A stretch of DNA of 64,000 bases from Dallia pectoralis. Taxonomy: Eukaryota; Chordata; Actinopteri; Esociformes; Umbridae. Below the pieces are notes generated by a model. That model was not told the DNA's origin and did not search any database. It saw only the letters and a list, made by a program, of their open reading frames with translations. Of this stretch, positions 50,901 through 59,499 are shown piece by piece. Numbering within the stretch: the first letter of the stretch is position 1; every line of letters starts with the position of its first letter. The translations under genes and the position numbers were made by a program. The DNA lies in contig CM055728.1 of NCBI GenBank assembly GCA_029465975.1, positions 670,181-734,180 on the forward strand, in the 5' to 3' direction.

Positions 50901-53900
50901 GAGAACATTTCTGGCTTCATATAAAATGTTTGTAATTATCTTATTTTTTATAAATATCAAAAGATATAGAACAATACTGTTATGGTTATGTAGGAAACTC
51001 AACATAGCATGGGGCTATATACTCATTCTGTCAGAGTGCAAAGGACAGAACATATTTATCTGATGAGATAAGATGTTATCTCATAAACACATAACATAGA
51101 CACAATACAGGATAAACCGGTTTGGCATTCATTCCTACACCAGAATTTGTTAATTTAATCACAGGGAATATATGTCATTTTGTTTGGAAATTTGATAACA
51201 AAATCAAAAGGCTATAGACCAACCTCCTTTTTCTTCAGGATGACTTTCTTCTGTAAAACTTTGACAGCATAAAATTTGTTGTCAGCTTTGAGCTTGGCAA
51301 GCAGGACCTGGGAGCAGGGTAGTTGTCAGTAAATCTCTGGCTGTTTACTCAAAACTTATTTAACTAACATCACAGTGTCTTGTCATTACCCTTCAAATAG
51401 TTGTCTCCGTAAAATCTATGTAGCAGCTAGCAGGACAAAATTAGCACACAGAAACAACATATCGGATTAGGGCTAACACAAAAAATGGGGGGGGGGGGGT
51501 TAATAAAACTAAATAATGACTAGCATGACTAAAGTAGTTACAAATGGTCTCCTCGTCATTAGTACAATTTGTCATTAACTTGTCTTCCATATTCATTGCT
51601 TTTGTGTTTGCCTTTTCATCAAGGTAACCTTAACAGTTGTGCGTTAGACTCTGTTAATGATTGACATAAGCTTGCAGCCATTTATCAGGCAGAAAACAGT
51701 GCAGTCTGTCTTACCTTCCCAAAGGTACCTTTTCCAATAACAGCCAAGAAGTCAAAGTCAGTGGGCTTGGCACTGGAAATAAAAACAGTGATAAATTTTG
51801 GTGTCACACAGATTGACGTTACAATTATTATAGCAGGTGTCACACAGATTGACATTACACTTATTATAGCAGGTGTCACACTGATTAACATTACCCTTAT
51901 TATAGCAGGTGTCACACAGATTGACATTACACTTATTATAGCAGGTGTTACACTGATTGACATTACACTTATTATAGCAGGTGTCACACTTATTGACGTT
52001 ACACTTATTATAGCAGGTGTCACACTGATTGACATTACACTTATTATAGAAGTGTCACACTGATTGACATTACACTTATTATAGCAGGTGTCACACTGAT
52101 TGACATTACACTTATTATAGCAGGTGTCACACTCATTGACATTACACTTATTATAGCAGGTGTCACACAGATTGACATTACACTTATTATAGAAGTGTCA
52201 CACTGATTGACATTACACCTATTATAGCAGGTGTCACACAGATTGACATTACACTTATTATAGCAGGTGTCACACTGATTGACATTACCCTTATTATAGC
52301 AGGTGTCACACAGATTGACATTACACTTATTATAGCAGGTGTTACACTGATTGACATTACACTTATTATAGCAGGTGTCACACTTATTGACGTTACACTT
52401 ATTATAGCAGGTGTCACACTGATTGACATTACACTTATTATAGCAGGTGTTACACTGATTGACATTACACTTATTATAGCAGGTGTCACACTTATTGACG
52501 TTACACTTATTATAGCAGGTGTCACACTGATTGACATTACACTTATTATAGCAGTTGTCACACTCATTGACATTACACTTATTATAGCAGGTGTCACACA
52601 GATTGACATTACACTTATTATAGCAGGTGTCACACAGATTGACATTACACTTATTATAGCAGGTGTCACACAGATTGACATTACACTTATTATAGCAGGT
52701 GTTACACTGATTGACATTACACTTATTATAGCAGGTGTCACACTGATTGACATTACACTTATTATAGCAGGTGTCACACTCATTGACATTACACTTATTA
52801 TAGCAGGTGTCACACAGATTGACATTACACTTATTATAGAAGTGTCACACTGATTGACATTACACTTATTATAGCAGGTGTTACACTGATTGACATTACA
52901 CTTATTATAGCAGGTGTCAAACAGATTGACATTAAACTTATTATAGCAGGTGTCACAAAGATTGACAATACACTTATTATAGCAGGTGTCACACTGATTG
53001 ACATTACACTTATTATAGCAGGTGTCACACTGATTGACAATACACTTATTATAGCAGGTGTCACACAGATTGACATTACACTTATTATAGCAGGTGTCAC
53101 ACTGATTGACATTACACTTATTATAGCAGGTGTCACACTGATCGACATTACACTTATTATAGCAGGTGTCACACTGATTGACATTACACTTATTATAGCA
53201 GGTGTCACACTGATTGACATTACACTTATTATAGCAGGTGTCACACTGATTGACATTGCACTTATTATAGCAGGTGTCACACTCATTGACATTAAACTTA
53301 TTATAGCAGGTGTCACACTGATTGACATTACACTTATTATAGCAGGTGTTACACTGATTGACATTACACTTATTATAGCAGGTGTCACACAGATTGACAT
53401 TACACTTATTATAGCAGGTGTCACACTTATTGACGTTACACTTATTATAGCAGGTGTCACACTTATTGACGTTACACTTATTATAGCAGGTGTCACACTG
53501 ATTGACATTACACTTATTATAGCAGGTGTCACACTCATTGACATTACACTTATTATAGCAGGTGTCACACAGATTGACATTACACGTATTATAGCAGGTG
53601 TCACACTCATTGACATTACACTTATTATAGCAGGTGTCACACAGATTGACATTACACTTATTATAGCAGGTGTCACACTGATTGATATTACACTTATTAT
53701 AGCAGGTGTTACACTGATTGACATTACACTTATTATAGCAGGTGTCACACAGATTGACATTACACTTATTATAGCAGGTGTCACACTGATTGACGTTACA
53801 CTTATTATAGCAGGTGTCACACTGATTGACATTACACTTATTATAGCAGGTGTCACACTTATTGACGTTACACTTATTATAGCAGGTGTCACACTGATTG

Positions 53901-56900
53901 ACATTACACTTATTATAGCAGGTGTCACACTCATTGACATTACACTTAGTATAGCAGGTGTCACACAGATTGACATTACACTTATTATAGCAGGTGTCAC
54001 ACTCATTGACATTACACTTATTATAGCAGGTGTCACACTGATTGACATTACACTTATTATAGCAGGTGTCACACTCATTGACATTACACTTATTATAGCA
54101 GGTGTCACACTGATTGACATTACACTTATTATAGCAGGTGTCACACAGATTGACATTACACTTATTATAGCAGGTGTCACACAGATTGACATTACACTTA
54201 TTATAGCAGGTGTCACACTGATTGATATTACACATATTATAGCAGGTGTTACACTGATTGACATTACACTTATTATAGCAGGTGTCACAATGATTGACAT
54301 TACACTTATTATAGCAGGTGTCACACTGATTGACATTACACTTATTATAGCAGGTGTCACAATGATTGACATTACACTTATTATAGCAGGTGTCACACTG
54401 ATTGACATTACACTTATTATAGCAGGTGTCACACAGATTGACATTACACTTATTATAGCAGGTGTCACACTGATTGACATTACACTTATTATAGCAGGTG
54501 TCACACTGATTGACATTACACTTTTTATAGCAGGTGTCACACTGATTGACATTACACATATTATAGCAGGTGTCACAATGATTGACATTACACCTATTAT
54601 AGCATGTGTCACACAGATTGACATTACACTTATTATAGCAGGTGTCTTACAGATTGACATTACACTTATTATAGCAGGTGTCACACTGATTGACATTACA
54701 CTTATTATAGCAGGTGTCACACTGATTGACATTACACTTATTATAGCAGGTGTCACACTGATTGACATTACACGTATTATAGCAGGTGTCACACTCATTG
54801 ACATTACACTTATTATAGCAGGTGTCACACAGATTGACATTACACTTATTATAGCAGGTGTCACACTGATTGATATTACACTTATTATAGCAGGTGTTAC
54901 ACTGATTGACGTTACACTTATTATAGCAGGTGTCACACAGATTGACATTACACTTATTATAGCAGGTGTCACACTGATTGACGTTACACTTATTATAGCA
55001 GGTGTCACACTGATTGACATTACACTTATTATAGCAGGTGTCACACAGATTGACATTACACTTATTATAGCAGGTGTTACACTGATTGACATTACACTTA
55101 TTATAGCAGGTGTCACACTCATTGACATTACACTTATTATAGCAGGTGTCACACAGATTGACATTACACTTATTATAGCAGGTGTCACACAGATTGACAT
55201 TACACTTATTATAGCAGGTGTCACACTGATTGACATTACACTTATTATAGCAGGTGTCACACTGATTGACATTACACTTATTATAGCAGGTGTCACACTG
55301 ATTGACATTACACTTATTATAGCAGGTGTCACACAGATTGACATTACACTTATTATAGCAGGTGTCACACTGATTGACATTACACTTATTATAGCAGGTG
55401 TCACACTGATTGACATTACACTTTTTATAGAAGGTGTCACACTGATTGACATTACAAATATTATAGCAGGTGTCACAATGATTGACATTACACCTATTAT
55501 AGCATGTGTCACACAGATTGACATTACACTTATTATAGCAGGTGTCTTACAGATTGACATTACACTTATTATAGCAGGTGTCACACTGATTGACATTACA
55601 CTTATTATAGCAGGTGTCACACTGATTGACATTACACTTATTATAGCAGGTGTCACACTGATTGACATTACACGTATTATAGCAGGTGTCACACTCATTG
55701 ACATTACACTTATTATAGCAGGTGTCACACAGATTGACATTACACTTATTATAGCAGGTGTCACACTGATTGATATTACACTTATTATAGCAGGTGTTAC
55801 ACTGATTGACATTACACTTATTATAGCAGGTGTCACACAGATTGACATTACACTTATTATAGCAGGTGTCACACTGATTGACGTTACACTTATTATAGCA
55901 GGTGTCACACTGATTGATATTACACTTATTATAGCAGGTGTCACACTTATTGACGTTACACTTATTATAGCAGGTGTCACACTGATTGACATTACACTTA
56001 TTATAGCAGGTGTCACACTCATTGACATTACACTTAGTATAGCAGGTGTCACACAGATTGACATTACACTTATTATAGCAGGTGTCACACTGATTGACAT
56101 TACACTTATTATAGCAGGTGTCACACAGATTGACATTACACTTATTATAGCAGGTGTCACACTGATTGATATTACACTTATTATAGCAGGTGTTACACTG
56201 ATTGACATTACACTTATTATAGCAGGTGTTACACTGATTGACATTACACTTATTATAGCAGGTGTCACACAGATTGACATTACACTTATTATAGCAGGTG
56301 TCACACTGATTGACATTACACTTATTATAGCAGGTGTCACACTGATTGACATTACACTTATTATAGCAGGTGTCACACTGATTGACATTACACTTATTAT
56401 AGAAGGTGTCACACAGATTGACATTACACTTATTATAGCAGGTGTCACACTGATTGACATTACACTTATTATAGCAGGTGTCACACTGATTGACATTACA
56501 CTTTTTATAGCAGGTGTCACACAGATTGACATTACACGTATTATAGCAGGTGTCACACTGATTGACATTACACATATTATAGCAGGTGTCACACTGATTG
56601 ACATTACACTTATTATAGCAGGTGTCACACTGATTGACATTACACTTATTATAGCAGGTGTCACACTGATTGACATTACACTTATTATAGCAGGTGTCAC
56701 ACTGATTGACATTACACTTATTATAGCAGGTGTCACACTGATTGACATTACACTTATTATAGCAGGTGTCACACAGATTGACATTACACTTATTATAGCA
56801 AGTGTCACACTGATTGACATTACACTTATTATAGCAGGTGTCACACTGATTGACATTACACTTATTATAGCAGGTGTCACACTGATTGACATTACACTTA

Positions 56901-57656
56901 TTATAGCAGGTGTCACACTGATTGACATTACACTTATTATAGCAGGTGTCACACTGATTGACATTACACTTATTATAGCAGGTGTCACACTGATTGATAT
57001 TACACTTATTATAGCAGGTGTTACACTGATTGACATTACACTTATTATAGCAGGTGTCACACAGATTGACATTACACTTATTATAGCAGGTGTCACACTG
57101 ATTGACATTACACTTATTATAGCAGGTGTCACACTCATTGACATTACACTTATTATAGCAGGTGTCACACAGATTGACATTACACTTATTATAGCAGGTG
57201 TCACACTGATTGATATTACACATATTATAGCAGGTGTTACACTGATTGACATTACACTTATTATAGCAGGTGTCACAATGATTGACATTACACTTATTAT
57301 AGCAGGTGTCACACTGATTGGTAATATAACCAATAACTATTGATAAGGCACATACTGTGGGTTGGCTGAGGGTCCCAGGTTGACCTCACTGAGGGTGGAG
57401 GATGGTGATCTAAGCTAGAAGACAAAGAGAAAATACATCTACAGTATTTATTCATACAAAAGCAGGGTTGATCATAAGCAGTGCAACACATGTGAATAGA
57501 AACACTCACTGGATTACTGACAGTACAACACACTCTGGATAGCAACACTCACTGGATTACTGACAGTACAACACACTCTGGATAGAAACACTCACTGGAT
57601 TACTGACAGTACAACACACTCTGGATAGAAACACTCACTGGATTACTGTTCGCCAT
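32835..57656 (-). CDS. sgk2: SGK2, serum/glucocorticoid-regulated kinase 2, complete coding region in 12 exons
   Basis: This is an AGC-family Ser/Thr kinase acting below PI3K, PDK1 and mTORC2, regulating ion channels and transporters. Exons, 5' to 3' on the - strand: 57656-57639, 57414-57356, 51772-51715, 51307-51224, 46898-46767, 43773-43661, 43571-43535, 43372-43286, 43137-43042, 38606-38451, 37356-37267, 32990-32835. They sum to 1086 nt (361 codons plus TAA) and all phases agree. Landmarks: glycine loop GKGTFGK (39-45), ATP lysine K61 in FYAVKVL, alpha-C E80, catalytic YRDLKPEN (D156), DFG 174-176, PDK1-site T190 in TSTFCGTPE, APE 199-201, and a hydrophobic motif FNGFSY with S352. The short N-terminus without a PX domain excludes SGK3. 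NLGPSANP and the kinase-tail sequence favour SGK2 over SGK1. Neighbouring L3MBTL1 agrees. Confidence 0.95.
33355..33616 (+). mobile_element. Possible LTR remnant with a 53-bp triplication
   Basis: A TGTCACG start at 33355, three copies of a 53-bp unit (33401, 33454 and 33507; each with tagtaaggcgccttctatac) and an AATAAA near 33599 lie just before the gag-related region on the same strand. That is what a 5' LTR of the gypsy fragment would look like. The primer-binding site is not visible because the 16-bp array begins at once. The LTR call is inference; the 53-bp triplication is directly visible. Confidence 0.35.
33617..35063. repeat. 16-bp minisatellite, about 90 copies, abutting gag
   Basis: Units alternate between cattcacaccgggtcc and catttaccccagatca types, both 16 bp. 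Blocks of the same order recur: the stretch around 33850-34090 is matched around 34440-34610. The 505-codon open frame across it (HTGSHSHRVPF pattern) needs only that no unit contains a stop, and it leaves the gag frame at the array end. The array has replaced the N-terminal part of the gag region. Confidence 0.95.
35064..35634 (+). pseudogene. Ty3/gypsy retrotransposon gag fragment, frameshifted
   Basis: This is a capsid-region fragment of a Ty3/gypsy-type gag, lying antisense in SGK2 intron 11. One frame reads KCQGFLLQCALYIAHHLDQF, then DFAISLLTRRALDWASALW, DHPVSG and LRQG-like FRQGACTVAEYALEF. That is the order seen in fish gypsy elements and in domesticated RTL/LDOC1-type proteins. Near 35400-35430 the frame shifts by one and continues as LSAELQTELACRGD and DLNQFIQISISIANLLL. 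The N-terminus is lost in the 16-bp array. No CCHC zinc knuckle is visible before the protease start at about 35619, so an internal deletion is likely. Confidence 0.85.
35619..37059 (+). pseudogene. Ty3/gypsy aspartic protease fragment interrupted by its own 44-bp array
   Basis: From 35619 the frame reads MYVPVTLNVNGEVRYLEGLV and enters the array after the DS codons. From about 36691 it resumes as YLEGLVDSGAAGNLIDRQIA, containing the retropepsin active-site motif D-S-G-A. LGVKMLPVDPPLRIYSLD follows, then degenerate sequence to a stop at 37057-37059. No reverse transcriptase, RNase H or integrase follows. The fragment lies antisense within SGK2 intron 11. Frame disruption makes host use unlikely. 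Confidence 0.85.
35643..36722. repeat. 44-bp minisatellite derived from retrotransposon protease sequence, about 24 copies
   Basis: The unit contains ggtgaggtgcgttacctaga followed by gggactagtggattctg, with period 44 (35661 to 35705). Each unit is the protease-coding segment VNGEVRYLEGLVDS. Since 44 is not a multiple of three, the reading frame is lost. Units differ at one site (gtgaacgg, gtgaatgg or gttaatgg). One unit near 36070 is rearranged, with a short inverted piece. Confidence 0.96.
37267..37356 (-). CDS. sgk2: SGK2 exon 11, kinase C-lobe end
   Basis: This exon is 90 nt and phase 0, with acceptor cttaacag and donor GTG|GTGAGT. It encodes LEIKNHVFFSSINWDDLYHK and then RITPPYNPNV, the end of the kinase domain and start of the AGC extension. 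Confidence 0.96.
37556..38362. repeat. 33-bp minisatellite, about 24 copies, SGK2 intron 10
   Basis: The unit contains ggtctttagaacctctccct followed by caatagagttaaa. A variant with tttattttag replacing ggtctttag occurs at regular alternation from 38040 to 38340, which forms a higher-order repeat. The array ends 89 bp from exon 10. Confidence 0.93.
38451..38606 (-). CDS. sgk2: SGK2 exon 10, kinase C-lobe
   Basis: This exon is 156 nt and phase 0. It encodes PPFYSRDVSEMYDGILHKPL and then CSLLRGLLQKDQHRRLG to ADF. The acceptor is gtgtctccag and the donor TTT|GTGAGT. DVSEMYDGIL and the LLQKD-RLG block are typical of SGK kinases. Confidence 0.96.
38679..39178. repeat. Dimeric repeat rich in gctagc/gctaac, SGK2 intron 9
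   Basis: About eight units of roughly 60-75 bp alternate between two types. One has gcctacacatacaggggtag and the other gtatgcgtgcacatacagga. Each carries tagctagc followed by gctaacatgctaac. Neighbouring copies of AGCT/GCTAGC and of gttagc/gctaac make many short self-complementary stretches. Confidence 0.88.
39179..39942. other. Unique intron 9 sequence
   Basis: AT-rich sequence without a supported gene. The short open frame on the - strand at 39744-39965 has no recognisable domain and runs into the 26-bp array. Confidence 0.6.
39943..42960. repeat. 26-bp minisatellite, about 115 copies, SGK2 intron 9
   Basis: The unit contains ctgtaacagacagcaacacc followed by tcacta. Position variants are aac, atc or cac. 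A distinct unit (gcatcacagcagtacgg) recurs at about 40402, 40947, 41755, 42690, 42717 and 42924, which indicates duplication of multi-unit blocks. The array ends about 80 bp from exon 9. Confidence 0.97.
43042..43137 (-). CDS. sgk2: SGK2 exon 9, APE motif and helix F
   Basis: This 96-nt exon encodes YLAPEVLRKEPYDRTVDWWC and then LGAVLYEMIYSL, containing the APE motif and the DWW of helix F. The donor is CTT|GTATGT. The acceptor is preceded by a pure pyrimidine tract (the complement of the ga-rich run at 43141-43190), so that simple repeat doubles as the polypyrimidine tract. Confidence 0.96.
43286..43372 (-). CDS. sgk2: SGK2 exon 8, DFG and activation loop
   Basis: This 87-nt phase-0 exon encodes GHVVLTDFGLCKEGVEPE and then TTTSTFCGTPE. 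It holds the metal-binding DFG (174-176) and the activation-loop Thr (T190) phosphorylated by PDK1 in AGC kinases. The donor is GAG|GTGAGG. Confidence 0.97.
43535..43571 (-). CDS. sgk2: SGK2 exon 7, catalytic loop
   Basis: This 37-nt exon completes an Arg codon and encodes DLKPENILLDFQ, the catalytic loop with base D156 and N161. The acceptor is ctcatgtag and the donor CAG|GTATGT. The previous exon leaves TAC AG, so YRD spans the junction. Confidence 0.96.
43661..43773 (-). CDS. sgk2: SGK2 exon 6, helices D and E
   Basis: This 113-nt exon encodes LFFHLQRERCFSEPRARFY and then AAEVASAIGYLHSLNIVY plus two bases. The acceptor is ggtcttgtag. The donor is CAG|GTCGGT, weaker than consensus. An internal CAG at 43757-43759 (complement) could act as an alternative acceptor but would drop five conserved residues. 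Confidence 0.94.
43930..44000. repeat. Left part of an interspersed repeat flanking the intron 5 array
   Basis: gggatctttggtgaccacag, then aatttaacatcctgtct, then a-rich acg resembles a fish interspersed repeat I remember (gatctttagtgaccacagag ... gtttaacgtcccatcc ... gacggc). The matching right part follows the array at 46379-46470 (cagttccagcaggatctctt, cccatccagg). Assignment is from memory; class unknown. Confidence 0.5.
44000..46378. repeat. 53-bp minisatellite, about 45 copies, SGK2 intron 5
   Basis: The unit contains attctacaaggtgtaatgtc followed by ctgaaacattatggtttaat and ctaattaaacggt. The period is 53 (44041 to 44094). Variants are limited to the final acggt/acgtt/acgat and tttaat/tttgat. 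The array occupies about 80% of intron 5. Confidence 0.97.
46379..46766. other. Intron 5 remainder with the right part of an interspersed repeat
   Basis: 46379-46470 resembles the distal part of the interspersed repeat that starts at 43930. The remainder to 46766 is unique intron sequence with no other supported feature. Confidence 0.5.
46767..46898 (-). CDS. sgk2: SGK2 exon 5, alpha-C helix to hinge
   Basis: This 132-nt phase-0 exon encodes QKNIMAERNVLLKSLKHPFL, then VGLHYSFQTPEKLYFVLDY and VNGGE. It carries the alpha-C glutamate (E80, salt bridge to K61) and the hinge region. The acceptor is ttgtgttcag and the donor GAG|GTAGCT. Confidence 0.97.
47030..47142. repeat. Short interspersed-repeat-like sequence
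   Basis: gacattttagtcatctagct followed by gatgcccttag resembles the conserved start of a common fish interspersed repeat (tttagtcatttagcagacgc-type). It lies directly before the 31-bp array in intron 4. Confidence 0.45.
47143..50260. repeat. 31-bp minisatellite, about 100 copies, SGK2 intron 4
   Basis: The unit contains ggacatttagccaggacacc followed by caggttaaatt, with period 31. Marker variants recur at exact multiples of the unit: the ggaaat unit occurs at 48155, 48961 and 49612, spacings of 806 (26 units) and 651 (21 units). Blocks of more than 20 units were therefore duplicated. Another variant (gtgcatttgg) is confined to about 47490-47780. Confidence 0.97.
50261..50540. repeat. Interspersed repeat and SINE/LINE-tail-like sequence after the array
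   Basis: ggtcccatccaaaagatgag and tgtcccattcattgccctgt match the same remembered repeat family as intron 5. Then ggctcctctctatgtttctt and cagggagtttttcctagccg resemble the conserved 3' tail of V-SINE/LINE-type fish elements. Names are from memory. Confidence 0.5.
50541..51223. other. Unique AT-rich part of SGK2 intron 4
   Basis: No supported gene or repeat. The sequence is rich in A/T runs. Confidence 0.6.
51224..51307 (-). CDS. sgk2: SGK2 exon 4, beta-3 strand with ATP lysine
   Basis: This 84-nt phase-0 exon encodes VLLAKLKADNKFYAVKVLQK and then KVILKKKE. K61 in AVKVL is the ATP-anchoring lysine. The acceptor is ctgctcccag. The donor GAG|GTTGGT is non-consensus at +3, yet the frame and the family agree with this border. 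Confidence 0.95.
51308..51714. other. SGK2 intron 3
   Basis: This 407-nt intron contains an uninterrupted run of Gs near 51488, which is prone to slippage. Nothing else is supported. Confidence 0.7.
51715..51772 (-). CDS. sgk2: SGK2 exon 3, glycine-rich loop
   Basis: This 58-nt exon completes a His codon and encodes AKPTDFDFLAVIGKGTFGK. PTDFDFL and the nucleotide-binding GKGTFGK loop are diagnostic of the SGK kinase N-lobe. The acceptor is tttatttccag and the donor AAG|GTAAGA. The intron 2 array starts only about 28 nt upstream of this acceptor. Confidence 0.97.
51800..57320. repeat. 36-bp minisatellite, about 153 copies, filling SGK2 intron 2
   Basis: The unit contains attgacattacacttattat followed by agcaggtgtcacactg, with period 36. 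It leaves only about 28 nt before exon 3 and about 35 nt after exon 2 as other intron sequence. Variants are cactg, cacag, cactc and cactt, plus rarer changes. A long block around 54480-54900 is repeated around 55410-55810 (shared markers gtcttacag, acctattatagcatgtg and acacgtatt). Frames of 1499, 1017 and 790 codons over it are artefacts of the 36-nt period. Confidence 0.98.
57356..57414 (-). CDS. sgk2: SGK2 exon 2, N-terminal leader
   Basis: This 59-nt exon has acceptor gtcttctag and donor CACA|GTATGT. It encodes LRSPSSTLSEVNLGPSANP plus two bases. NLGPSANP immediately before the kinase domain is the SGK2-type leader. The phase fits exons 1 and 3. Confidence 0.92.
57470..57645. repeat. 43-bp tandem repeat including the SGK2 exon 1 donor
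   Basis: The unit contains ggattactgacagtacaaca followed by cactctggatagaaacactc and act. About four copies are present and the left-most is diverged. On the - strand every copy contains CAGTAATCCA|GTGAGTG, the end of exon 1 with its splice donor. Only the right-most copy carries the ATG. Confidence 0.92.
57639..57656 (-). CDS. sgk2: SGK2 exon 1, coding part with start codon
   Basis: ATGGCGAACAGTAATCCA encodes MANSNP and ends at the donor CCA|GTGAGT, phase 0, matching exon 2. The context AAGACCATGG fits a Kozak start. A possible acceptor (cctttccag) upstream would put the exon border at 57679, with 5' UTR in earlier exons. The length gives a short leader as in SGK2. Confidence 0.85.
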
Positions 57657-57679
57657 GGTCTTGATCCATTCTGTGCCCA

Positions 57680-58195
57680 CTGGAAAGGCTACATTAGTTC
57701 TTCACAGACCTGTCATTGCAAAGAGGACACAAAAGGAAAGCCATGATCTGTTAGCACAGCGGATGTCTGTTCTGCTGGTCCCCTCATGCCAGCCTAACAC
57801 GGAGAAACAGGTTGTTCTGGTTTCAAACCAAACATAGGCATAATAAAGTATTTCAGAGATTTTGTGTTATTGGACATGTTTACACTGTAAATATTATTTT
57901 GCAATTCCCACGTCTACAAAGGTGTGCAGGCTTGGGTCATTATTCAAAGTATTCAAGTTTCCTCACCCCCAGACAGAGCCGCTTGCCAAGAATGTTTAAA
58001 TGATTTCAAATGTTCCCTGGTCTTGGGAAATATTTAACCTTTATGCCTACTGAATACATTTAGTAATGTCGATTATGACAACATGTAATTGTGTGGATGA
58101 GCAATATGTCCTCAGCTGCAGAAGAGGTTTTAACATATGTAGGAAATACATTTTAACATGTAATATAAATGGATTCAGAGCTTGCAACGCTATAA
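57680..58195. other. Sequence upstream of SGK2 exon 1
   Basis: No supported gene. Short open frames of about 60 codons here have no recognisable content. It is probably an intron within the SGK2 5' UTR. Confidence 0.5.
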
Positions 58196-58735
58196 CAGGT
58201 CGGATGTTCTCAAGTTATTACAGACCTGATGTTCTCAAGTTATTACAGACCTGATGTTCTCAAGTTATTACAGACCTGATGTTCTCAAGTTATTACAGAC
58301 CTGATGTTCTCAAGTTATTACAGACCTGATGTTCTCAAGTTATTCCAGACCTGATGTTCTCAAGTTATTACAGACCTGATGTTCTCAAGTTATTCCAGAC
58401 CTGATGTTCTCAAGTTATTACAGACCTGATGTTCTCAAGTTATTACAGACCTGATGTTCTCAAGTTATTCCAGACCTGATGTTCTCAAGTTATTCCAGAC
58501 CTGATGTTCTCAAGTTATTACAGACCTGATGTTCTCAAGTTATTACAGACCTGATGTTCTCAAGTTATTCCAGACCTGATGTTCTCAAGTTATTACAGAC
58601 CTGATGTTCTCAAGTTATTACAGACCTGATGTTCTCAAGTTATTCCAGACCTGATGTTCTCAAGTTATTCCAGACCTGATGTTCTCAAGTTATTCCAGAC
58701 CTGATGTTCTCAAGTTATTACAGACCTGATGTCAT
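58196..58735. repeat. 25-bp minisatellite, about 21 copies, upstream of SGK2
   Basis: The unit contains gatgttctcaagttattaca followed by gacct. A single-site variant (ttattcc for ttattac) is scattered through the array. Confidence 0.96.
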
Positions 58736-58925
58736 CATAAAACATGCATCCATATTCAAGTTGGGTCTTCCTGTTTACATGTTTATTACTCAAGCATTAC
58801 AAAAGGTGATTATTTGGAAGGCATTTATAATTGTTACAGAACATATAAAATCGGCAATTCCAACATTCACCAATGTACATGTATACATTAAAACATATAG
58901 TTAATTAAGTAATATGTCAACCTAC

Positions 58926-59040
58926 CTGTGATGGTTAAAGGTGATCTATCCAGTCCCAGTTTGGTGGGTCGGTGTCGCTGTGTGGTGGACTGAGTGACCG
59001 TACTGCGGATCTTATTATGGGTTGTGGTTTGGCTCTGTGA
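58926..59040 (-). other. sgk2: Possible SGK2 5' untranslated exon
   Basis: On the - strand a non-repetitive stretch ends at the good donor CACAG|GTAGGT (58926/58925), upstream of the candidate acceptor at 57680. The 5' limit is not determined. No other support. Confidence 0.25.
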
Positions 59041-59499
59041 CCAGTGAAGCATTAGGACACCTATATGGGCGTATATGGGTGTGTGACACAGATTACTTGC
59101 CTACATGTCGGGGGAGAAATTCCGGAGAAGGAAAATAAAAGTTTCCACAAAATAAACATTTTTAGTTTGGGTTTAGGATTAGTAAACTCACACTTAGTCA
59201 TGGTGTTAAAATAATGTTAATTTTCGATTGGGGCTATGTTGAGATTAAGCCTAACTGTTGGGTAATTGAGTTTAAGGACTATTAGTCCCCATATAGATGG
59301 GTAAACTACTGTGTGTATGTGCAAATGGAACCGAGGTAAAGTTGGTTGGATATTCGATATTGGATATTCAACGGATATTCGGAGCCCGAGATCAGGTCCG
59401 GTTTTCCCGCAAGCAGTCACACTACACCCCGGTGATCCGCCGACAGAAACCTCCGTGTGTTAATAGTTAGGGACCGTCAATAAAGTACACGTCTTAAAG

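Noticed and set aside
52834..57333. 1499-codon open frame on the - strand (SVTPAIISVMSI pattern)
   Set aside because: It lies wholly in the 36-bp array of SGK2 intron 2. The other strand and other frames are equally open, and the motif only reflects the unit.
54290..57343. 1017-codon open frame on the + strand (TLIDITLIIAGV pattern)
   Set aside because: Same array, opposite strand. The hydrophobic beta-like pattern is a by-product of one repeated unit.
57655..58904. Several 60-66-codon frames upstream of SGK2
   Set aside because: No domain, no splice-supported structure, and some overlap the 25-bp array. Such lengths are expected by chance.
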